Assembly: GCA_002840895.1 (NCBI GenBank)
Contig: PHCZ01000013.1
Coordinates: forward strand, 1 to 38,991
Direction: 5' to 3'
DNA: 38,991 nt
Origin: Bacteroidetes bacterium HGW-Bacteroidetes-8
GTDB taxonomy: Bacteria > Bacteroidota > Bacteroidia > Bacteroidales > UBA932
A program made the position numbers and the translations under genes. Of the stretch, positions 33,038 to 38,991 are shown piece by piece; the stretch's first letter is position 1, and every line of letters starts with the position of its first letter. A model generated the notes under the pieces. That model searched no databases and had not been told where the DNA came from. It worked only from the letters and a program-made list of their open reading frames with translations.

Positions 33038-35127
33038 GACATACTCTGTCATTTTTAATATTAACGATACTTTTTTCCATCTCTGTAAATGCACAACAAA
33101 CACAGGGCGAAGATCGCCTTGTTAGATTATTGAGTGCTAAGACTGCAGAGATTTACCAAAATGAATTCAGAAATATAAGAAAAGTTACAGGGCCGGCACA
33201 ATTTCTTCATAACAATACATTAATTATTTGTGATACAGCAATATGGGATCTTACATATAATATTGTTGACGCAATCGGGAACGTAAAGATAGTCCAGGAT
33301 CGCACCATCCTCTCCGGTGATCGTATCAACTATCTCGCAGATAGCTCTATTGCTCGTGTAAGGGGCAATCTGGTTGAGCTTATAGACAAGGATAGCAACC
33401 GTCTTAGGACCCTACATCTTGACTACAATACAAAAGATAGTGTAGCATACTTCTTTAATGGAGGAAGTATGATGGATAAAAAGGGAAAGGTAATTGAGAG
33501 TATTCGGGGGTACTACCACTCAAAGATTGAGAGGTTCAAATTTCTTGAAAGGGTAGAGCTTAACTCAGACTCACTTGTCCTTAAGGGTGACTCACTTGCA
33601 TACTGGAGCAAAGACAAACGTGTAGATTTTCTGGGGTCTGTAAAGGTGTGGCAGAATAACAGTTACCTTAGCTCCAATAGTGGCTGGTACAACCGTGAAA
33701 AGGAGATATACAATTTTGACAATAACGCCTATATGCTCAACGGCCAAAACGAACTATGGGCAAAAAGAATATACTACGAAAGAGCTGAGCCAAAGGCAGA
33801 GCTGTACGACGATGTTCAGATTCTGGACACTGCGCAATCTATGTTGCTATTTTCAGATTTTGTAAGATACCGGGAGAATCCCGTTTTTGCCGAACTCTAT
33901 AAAAACCCTTCACTTGCATACTACTCTGTCGAGAATGATCTTCCCGATACCCTCTTTTTTGCAGCAGACACAATTCACTACCGAATGTTGCCAAAATTTG
34001 AAGTAGATTCCGCAACCGTTGCTCTCTCACAAAAGAGGTACTCCCTTAGCCGAAAAGACCCAATAAAAGAGATGTACAACAGACCGACGCCAAAGCCCAA
34101 AGACTCAACCGCCAAAAAACCCGAGGTAGGAACAAAACCGGCTGCTGCTGATTCCCGTCTAACTGCTGTTAAAGACTCTCTCCTCAAAATCCAGGGCAAG
34201 GACTCACAATCAATTCCGGTCAAAGACTCATCCAAAATTCCGCTCAAAGACTCGCTCGTAATTCCGATAAGAGATTCCCTAAAAATCCCGGCCAAAGACT
34301 CGCTCGCAATTCCGATAAGAGATTCCCTAAAAATTCCGGTCAAAGACTCGCTCGCATTAACTCCAAAAGACACAACCCTAATAAGATTAGTATCTGCAAA
34401 TAAAAACATCCGCTTCTACAGAAGCAACATTCAGGGCAGATGCGACTCTCTAATGTTCAACTCTATAGACTCAATTATACGACTCTATAAAGATCCTGTA
34501 CTCTGGAATGAGAATAACCAGTTTAGTGCTGATAGTATTCAGCTGATTACTTCTAATAAACAACTGGAAAAAACGGAGCTTATGTCCGGTGCTTTCGTAG
34601 TAACAAAAGAGGACTCTCTCCACTACAATCAGATTAAAGCCACCGATATTGTTGCACACTTTACTGAGGGTGACCTTACGCGATTTGATGCATACGGAGG
34701 GGTAACAGTCATCTTCTTTTTCGCAGAAGACAGTATCCTCACAACGATGAATCTAAAGGAGTGTAAGACTATGACTGCAACAATTAAAGAGAAGAGCGTC
34801 CAAAGAGTCAGATACTTTGAAACTATCCAGAGTGATCTATATCCTATAATAGATGTTGAACCGGAAAAGAAGAGACTAAAAGGGTTTAGGCTAAGGTATA
34901 ATGAGAGGCCGGCCAATCGATTTGAGGTTACAACAAGATCAATAATTCCATCTTCCAGAGAGTATGTCTCTACCCTTGAACTTCCCGGATTCTTCTATAC
35001 AAATCAGCTTTTTGGAAAGACTCCTATTTTACCATCCTTTGAGATATTCACAAAAAAAGAGACGGAGCAGGTAGTAACCGCTCCGCCTTCTCAAGTTGAA
35101 TCCACTTTTTTAGATTCGGCAAAATAA
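33034..35127 (+). CDS. OstA-like (LptA/LptD-type) envelope protein with octapeptide repeats
   Basis: A 697-residue exported protein (signal peptide HTLSFLILTILFSISVNAQ). The first half has OstA-type beta-jellyroll repeats as in LptA and the N-domain of LptD: DTAIWDLTYNIVDAIGNVKIVQDRTILSGDRINY, then SDSLVLKGDSLAYWSKDKRVDFLGSVKV. This suggests a role in carrying LPS across the periplasm. A linker at residues 389-452 consists of eight octapeptides of the form [KR]DSxxIP[VILA]. OstA-like repeats resume after it (IRFYRSNIQGRCDSLMFNS). It lacks the large LptD barrel. Last gene of the guaB-surA operon, joined to surA by a 4-base overlap. Confidence 0.85.
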   Translation: MRHTLSFLILTILFSISVNAQQTQGEDRLVRLLSAKTAEIYQNEFRNIRKVTGPAQFLHNNTLIICDTAIWDLTYNIVDAIGNVKIVQDRTILSGDRINYLADSSIARVRGNLVELIDKDSNRLRTLHLDYNTKDSVAYFFNGGSMMDKKGKVIESIRGYYHSKIERFKFLERVELNSDSLVLKGDSLAYWSKDKRVDFLGSVKVWQNNSYLSSNSGWYNREKEIYNFDNNAYMLNGQNELWAKRIYYERAEPKAELYDDVQILDTAQSMLLFSDFVRYRENPVFAELYKNPSLAYYSVENDLPDTLFFAADTIHYRMLPKFEVDSATVALSQKRYSLSRKDPIKEMYNRPTPKPKDSTAKKPEVGTKPAAADSRLTAVKDSLLKIQGKDSQSIPVKDSSKIPLKDSLVIPIRDSLKIPAKDSLAIPIRDSLKIPVKDSLALTPKDTTLIRLVSANKNIRFYRSNIQGRCDSLMFNSIDSIIRLYKDPVLWNENNQFSADSIQLITSNKQLEKTELMSGAFVVTKEDSLHYNQIKATDIVAHFTEGDLTRFDAYGGVTVIFFFAEDSILTTMNLKECKTMTATIKEKSVQRVRYFETIQSDLYPIIDVEPEKKRLKGFRLRYNERPANRFEVTTRSIIPSSREYVSTLELPGFFYTNQLFGKTPILPSFEIFTKKETEQVVTAPPSQVESTFLDSAK
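34198..34389 (+). repeat. In-frame tandem repeats in the OstA-like gene
   Basis: Eight units of 24 bp encode [KR]DSxxIP-type octapeptides. Pairs form a 48-bp higher-order period: the block beginning AAAGACTCGCTCG recurs at 34246, 34294 and 34342. The two complete 48-bp copies differ at only a few positions, so expansion is recent. Flanking units are more diverged. Confidence 0.85.
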
Positions 35128-35175
35128 CCCTTGAAGAGTTACTTCATAATCAAAAGTGTATGCTTCATTGCTACG

Positions 35176-36456
35176 CTACCAGATATTCAGCGGTAACCCG
35201 TGCATCTTCTTTCTCACCTGCTCTCTCACATCTGCAATAATTGTCTCATCTTCTATATTTGAGAGGACTCTGTCTACCAGCTCTACAATAAATGGCATAT
35301 CTTTTTCAAGAAGACCACGAGAGGTAATTGCAGGAGTTCCTACTCGTATACCAGATGTCTGGAAAGGGGATCTGCTGTCAAAAGGTACCATATTCTTATT
35401 TACTGTGATATCTGCAGTTACCAGCACCTTCTCTGCAACTTTACCTGTAAGATCCGGAAACTTGCTCCTGAGGTCTATAAGCATCAAATGGTTGTCTGTA
35501 CCTCCGGATACAACTTTATAACCCCTCTCCATAAAAGCAGCCGCCATAGCAGTTGCATTCTTTTGTACCTGAGTCTGATATAGTTTAAACTCCGGTTGCA
35601 GAGCTTCAAAAAATGAGACAGCTTTTGCCGCAATACAGTGCTCCAGTGGTCCACCCTGAATCCCGGGAAATACACTTGAGTTTAGAACAGCCGACATCAT
35701 TTTTGTCTCTCCCTTTGGGGTAAGTATCCCGAATGGGTTTTCAAAATCTTTCCCAATAAGAATGATTCCACCTCGAGGTCCTCTTAGAGTTTTGTGGGTT
35801 GTTGAGGTTACAATATGTGCATATTTAACTGGATTCTTTAGCAAACCTGCTGCTATAAGTCCTGCCGGATGAGCCATATCAACCATAAAAAGAGCACCTA
35901 TTTTATCTGCAATAGCTCTCATTCTCTCCCAATCCCACTCTCTTGAGTAGGCAGAAGCTCCGCCAATTATCATCTTTGGTTTGAATTCAAGAGCTTTGCG
36001 CTCCATATCATCATAATCTATAAGGCCGGTCTCCTCGCTTACCTGATAAGCAATTGCGTTGTACCAGATGCCTGACATATTAACAGGAGAGCCGTGAGTA
36101 AGGTGGCCGCCGTGGGCAAGATCCAACCCTAAAAATGTATCTCCGGGTTTGAGACAAGCCATAAAGACAGCCATATTGGCCTGTGCTCCTGAATGGGGCT
36201 GCACATTTGCGTACTCAGCACCGAAAAGTTGACAAAGACGATCTATAGCCAATTGTTCCACTTGGTCTACCACCTCGCAACCACCATAATATCTAGCTCC
36301 AGGATACCCTTCTGCATATTTATTTGTTAAGACAGAGCCGAGGGCAGATAGTACCTGAGGGGTAACAAAGTTCTCCGATGCAATCAGTTCGATCCCGTGT
36401 AACTGGCGGTTCTCTTCTTTTTTAATTAGTTCAGAAATTTGAAGATCTTGTTTCAT
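35176..36456 (-). CDS. glyA: Serine hydroxymethyltransferase
   Basis: GlyA converts serine and tetrahydrofolate to glycine and 5,10-methylene-THF, feeding one-carbon metabolism. The 426 residues show the PLP-lysine motif [15 protein letters not shown] with Lys222. The N-terminal block ELIASENF and the substrate block [10 protein letters not shown] are conserved, as is [12 protein letters not shown]. The gene has its own promoter (TACCTTTG at 36498-36505) and converges with the OstA-like gene 48 bases away. No clear terminator was seen between them; only a weak TGAAG/CTTCA stem. Identification is firm. Confidence 0.97.
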   Translation of the reverse strand: MKQDLQISELIKKEENRQLHGIELIASENFVTPQVLSALGSVLTNKYAEGYPGARYYGGCEVVDQVEQLAIDRLCQLFGAEYANVQPHSGAQANMAVFMACLKPGDTFLGLDLAHGGHLTHGSPVNMSGIWYNAIAYQVSEETGLIDYDDMERKALEFKPKMIIGGASAYSREWDWERMRAIADKIGALFMVDMAHPAGLIAAGLLKNPVKYAHIVTSTTHKTLRGPRGGIILIGKDFENPFGILTPKGETKMMSAVLNSSVFPGIQGGPLEHCIAAKAVSFFEALQPEFKLYQTQVQKNATAMAAAFMERGYKVVSGGTDNHLMLIDLRSKFPDLTGKVAEKVLVTADITVNKNMVPFDSRSPFQTSGIRVGTPAITSRGLLEKDMPFIVELVDRVLSNIEDETIIADVREQVRKKMHGLPLNIW

Positions 36457-36497
36457 TATGTTATATTTTGTCTTTAAAATGCTTAATAAAAAGTCAT

Positions 36498-36505
36498 CAA
36501 AGGTA
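36498..36505 (-). promoter_or_regulatory. -7 element of glyA
   Basis: TACCTTTG on the minus strand (36505 to 36498), exact TAnnTTTG, 41 bases upstream of the ATG. The expected -33 position does not carry TTG. Confidence 0.55.
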
Positions 36506-36533
36506 CAAAATATTTCCAGTTAATTGCTCTAAT

Positions 36534-38426
36534 TTACTTTTTTAAAGTGATCTCGATTACACCATCCTTACCCTTTTCGCCATACTTATCAATAGCATTT
36601 TTATCTTTTAGAATTGTTATTGAGGCAATGCTCTCCGGTGAAATATTAGCAATATCAAAGCCCTTTTTCATAATCTCTCCGTCAACCACATAGAGTGGAT
36701 TAATTATCCCCTTGGATTTTGCCACACCTGCAGATTTTTCTTGTGCCTTATGCTTGTCTGCTGCGAGAGGGTTAACGCCCTTAACTGGCCCAACACCTTC
36801 TACAGGGCTGACTGCTTCAACTGGCTTCACACCTTCAACTGGCTTCACACCTTTCCCATCTTTTAAAAGTGCCCCCTCCTTAAGAGTTATCTTAATAACT
36901 CCGTTCTTTGCTCGTTCACCGTATTTTTCAATAGCCAACTTATCTTTGAATATATTGATTGATGCAATGTTCTCCGGATTGATTGCATTAATGTCAAATC
37001 CCTCTTTTAAAACTTCTCCATCAATAATATAAATTGGAGTTTTCAAACTATCTGTACCCCTCCTTACTATTATTTTTGTTTTTACAGAGTCCGGGCTATT
37101 TTTATCAGTTTGAAAAACATATATCATTTCTGACTCTTTTTTCACATCTATTTTGCCATCATATTTACGAGACCCCTCTTTCATTGTGATCTCTATTACT
37201 CCATTTTCCCCCTTAACGCCATACTTCACAGTTGCAGAATCTCCTTTGATAACATTCACAGAAACAATTGATTCCTTATGATAATTGCTAAGATCGAAAG
37301 ACTCTTTCACGATCTCACCATTAACAACCATTAATGGTTTCGCGTCATTTGATGCAATGGTTATTAATGTATCCTTGCCTGTTATTTTTACTTTTACAGT
37401 ATTGCTGGCTTCAAGACTTTGTTTGTCTGCATTATTTATGATAACAATCTTTTTTACCTCCCTCTTTGTTGTGTCTTTTTGAATTAAATCAGTAATTTTG
37501 ACATTGGATACGGGTTCAAGTGCAGATGTAACCTTTTCATCTGCAAACAAGATAACTGCAAATAGAGTTAAAGGCAGCACAAATATTGCTTTAAGTGATG
37601 CCGAACGGGTTGATTTTTTCTTTGTGATCATAGTAATTCTGTTTTTTAGTTTGCTGTGATTAAAGCTGTTGGCCATAGTGTAGAGCCTGTCGCCAACAGC
37701 TTTTTTAATTAATAATAGTTGGTATTGTTTTGCATTGATGCCATTGTTTAAAACTGCTTCGTCTGCCTGAAACTCGTGAATACTCCTAATCTCCTGTTTT
37801 AATAGCCAGGCAGCCGGATTAAACCAGTGAACTACTCTCATTAACTCTGCAATAATTATATCTAAAGAGTGAAAGCCCTTTATATGAGCCATCTCGTGAG
37901 ATAGTATCTCTCTTGCATTTTCGTTGTAATCACTCTCATTTATTGCAATATATCTCATCCAGGAGAATGGTGAGGCAGATTCCTTATGAATAATTAGTGT
38001 AACTCCGCCCTCGATAGATTTACTCCTGGAGTTTTTATTATTAAGAAGCGAAAACATTCTTATAAATGATAGCAGAGAGACCCCGGATGTAACTACGACT
38101 CCCGTCAAATAAATAATAAGAGCAATAGTAGGCCAATAAATAACTCTCTCTACTCCACTAAATGCAGCATCTTCTGCCGGGGTGTTGGCGGACATTGCAA
38201 TTAACGTATCCAGATTAAGAGATAGTCCGGCGATTTGAGTCCCATTATTAAAAGAGAATTGAATAAATGGGATTATAACCGAAAGGGAGAAAATTGCAAT
38301 AAGAACCACTCTGTTAAAGCTGTGAAAGGTCTCTCGGCTAAGCAGCAGTCTGTAAAAAAGATAGAACACACTCAAACAGAGTGAAGATTTTAGTATATAG
38401 ACAAAAAACTCTCCCATAGTCATCAT
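36534..38426 (-). CDS. M56 (BlaR1/MecR1-like) sensor protease with three TonB-plug-like repeats
   Basis: A 630-residue inner-membrane protein. The N-terminal 300 residues have transmembrane segments near 8-28, 38-58, 97-120 and 280-296, with the zinc motif LSHEMAHIKG (HEMAH, 177-181) and the downstream metal partner HEFQADEAV. In BlaR1 this protease domain destroys the repressor after a signal. Instead of a penicillin-binding sensor the C-terminal part carries three copies (starting at 364, 464 and 577) of a 54-residue unit. Its pattern is PLYVVDGE-x-K..FD..., ES-IASI-x-KD-A--KYGEKG-GVIEITLK, which resembles the plug motif of the SusC protein in this window. A PVEGVKPV-rich linker (528-552) precedes the third unit. 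It overlaps the blaI-like gene by 4 bases. Confidence 0.88.
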   Translation of the reverse strand: MMTMGEFFVYILKSSLCLSVFYLFYRLLLSRETFHSFNRVVLIAIFSLSVIIPFIQFSFNNGTQIAGLSLNLDTLIAMSANTPAEDAAFSGVERVIYWPTIALIIYLTGVVVTSGVSLLSFIRMFSLLNNKNSRSKSIEGGVTLIIHKESASPFSWMRYIAINESDYNENAREILSHEMAHIKGFHSLDIIIAELMRVVHWFNPAAWLLKQEIRSIHEFQADEAVLNNGINAKQYQLLLIKKAVGDRLYTMANSFNHSKLKNRITMITKKKSTRSASLKAIFVLPLTLFAVILFADEKVTSALEPVSNVKITDLIQKDTTKREVKKIVIINNADKQSLEASNTVKVKITGKDTLITIASNDAKPLMVVNGEIVKESFDLSNYHKESIVSVNVIKGDSATVKYGVKGENGVIEITMKEGSRKYDGKIDVKKESEMIYVFQTDKNSPDSVKTKIIVRRGTDSLKTPIYIIDGEVLKEGFDINAINPENIASINIFKDKLAIEKYGERAKNGVIKITLKEGALLKDGKGVKPVEGVKPVEAVSPVEGVGPVKGVNPLAADKHKAQEKSAGVAKSKGIINPLYVVDGEIMKKGFDIANISPESIASITILKDKNAIDKYGEKGKDGVIEITLKK

Positions 38427-38809
38427 TTTTTAGAGGTTTTCTCAACTGACTCGATAAGTTTACGAAGCTCCTCGAGCGATATCTGCTCTTGCTTAATTAG
38501 AGAGGATACCACCCCAAGATATGAGTCCTTAAAATATTTCTTCACGACACTATTAAGAGCGCCGCTCTTATACTCATCCTGTGTTATCACCACATAATAC
38601 TGATAGGTGTTGCCAAATGCTTTATGCCCTAAAAAGCCCTTCTCCTCCAGCCCTCTGACAATTGTAGAGAGGGTGTTGAAATGTGGTTTCGGCTCATCAT
38701 AAAAATCCAGCAACTCCCTTACATAGAGAGCACCCTTTGACCAGAAAAAATTCATTAACTCCTCCTCTTTGGAGGTTAATCTTGATGATATCTTAGATTG
38801 GATTTTCAT
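38423..38809 (-). CDS. BlaI/MecI/CopY-family transcriptional repressor
   Basis: A 128-residue winged-helix repressor. The ATG ending at 38809 was chosen because MKIQSKISSRLTSKEEELMNFFW gives the normal family N-terminus; the ATG seven codons upstream lies in the transcription-start region. The DNA-binding part (about 10-75) has GALYVRELLDFYDEPKPHFNTLSTIVRGLEEKGFL, and the dimerisation and cleavage part follows. The partner M56 protease is encoded immediately after with an ATGA overlap. The promoter and a set of AACTAA/TTAGTT half-sites directly upstream indicate autorepression. Regulated targets beyond this operon cannot be told from the window. Confidence 0.93.
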   Translation of the reverse strand: MKIQSKISSRLTSKEEELMNFFWSKGALYVRELLDFYDEPKPHFNTLSTIVRGLEEKGFLGHKAFGNTYQYYVVITQDEYKSGALNSVVKKYFKDSYLGVVSSLIKQEQISLEELRKLIESVEKTSKK

Positions 38810-38872
38810 AACTAAAAATATTTGATACAAATCTAACTATATTTTTTAGTTATGCAACTAAATTTATTAGTT
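38810..38872 (-). promoter_or_regulatory. Operator array of the BlaI-type repressor
   Basis: Half-sites AACTAA (38810), AACTA (38835), TTAGTT (38846), AACTAA (38856) and TTAGTT (38867). The last four are about one helical turn (10-11 bp) apart. The pair at 38846-38861 forms the dyad TTAGTTATGCAACTAA, which covers the -33 TTG of the promoter. The pair 38856-38872 forms a second dyad sharing one half-site. Confidence 0.7.
38828..38857 (-). promoter_or_regulatory. Promoter of the BlaI/M56 operon
   Basis: On the minus strand TTG (38857-38855), exactly 19 bases, TAGATTTG (38835-38828). Transcription would start near 38821, about 12 bases before the repressor start. Confidence 0.8.
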
Positions 38873-38880
38873 AGCCCGAT

Positions 38881-38991
38881 TCTCACAGCAGGAAAGCATA
38901 TTTTAAACGATGCGGGCTTATAAAAACCCTTCGCACAACGGGCACGTCCATCCTCATCCGCTCACAAGTTCGCTCCTTCCGGCTGAGTGTG
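38881..38991. repeat. Element B copy 2, cut by the window end
   Basis: It starts with TCTCACAGCAGGAAAGC and follows copy 1 (22824-22933) almost base for base to the end of the window. The 49 bases 38934-38982 are identical to 22876-22924. The clear difference is the arm after GCGGGCTTATA: copy 1 has a C-rich CCCCCCTCTA, this copy has AAAAACCCTTCG. It lies upstream of the blaI-like promoter. The right half is outside the window. Confidence 0.85.

Noticed and set aside
34198-34389. Regularly spaced DNA repeats that could be mistaken for a CRISPR array
   Set aside because: Units are contiguous without unique spacers, 24/48 bp, in frame, and encode an octapeptide repeat.
35128-35175. Terminator between the OstA-like gene and glyA
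   Set aside because: Only a 5-bp TGAAG/CTTCA stem without a T-run on either strand; not convincing.

Overview
The window reads as chromosomal DNA of an anaerobic Bacteroidales (phylum Bacteroidota). Four things point there. There is a SusC/SusD pair. There is a one-polypeptide pyruvate:ferredoxin oxidoreductase. Genes lack Shine-Dalgarno sequences and instead carry the Bacteroidota promoter (TTG at -33, about 19 nt, TAnnTTTG at -7). There are BlaI/M56 and murein-peptide scavenging genes of the types usual in that group. No phage, integrase, transposase or CRISPR array is visible. Most genes are core or common accessory metabolism.

Layout, left to right. 1-1070: tRNA-Arg(CCG), divergent from fabD, whose stop codon lies in a 20-bp tandem repeat. 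1101-2149: a secreted protein of unknown function and a gene-poor leader with a possible 57-codon ORF. 2150-5738: nifJ with an intrinsic terminator. 5766-5972: a 207-bp near-palindromic repeat element (A). 5993-11159 (minus): a histidine-degradation operon, hutH-hutI-MBL hydrolase-ftcD. 11282-12987: a membrane-embedded AraC-type regulator and a small flavodoxin, separated by a 21-bp-periodic direct repeat that looks like an AraC operator. 13100-17734 (minus): susC-susD. 18058-20720 (minus): rpsO-pnp, divergent from moeA and a YgjP-like metallopeptidase (20832-22791).

22792-23604 is the most unusual stretch: about 800 bp without a credible gene but with several inverted-repeat elements, including one copy of a 172-bp element (B). 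The second copy of B runs off the right end of the window at 38881-38991. 23605-27841 (minus): a small unknown protein, then an operon for an outer-membrane or periplasmic murein-peptide pathway (GHL10-type hydrolase, NlpC/P60 endopeptidase, L-Ala-D/L-Glu epimerase). 27910-29294: a YhcH-family protein and a TIGR01212-type radical SAM protein. 29335-35127: guaB followed by an envelope-biogenesis set (SurA-like lipoprotein, SurA with two parvulin domains, OstA-like protein with octapeptide repeats). 35176-36456 (minus): glyA. 36534-38809 (minus): a BlaI-type repressor and an M56 (BlaR1-like) sensor protease whose C-terminal half carries three TonB-plug-like repeats. A multi-half-site operator overlaps the blaI promoter.

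The best candidates for something little described are the structured repeat elements (A, B and the 22996-23575 cluster) and the plug-repeat M56 sensor with its operator array. All functional statements rest on reading motifs by eye; no database search was run.
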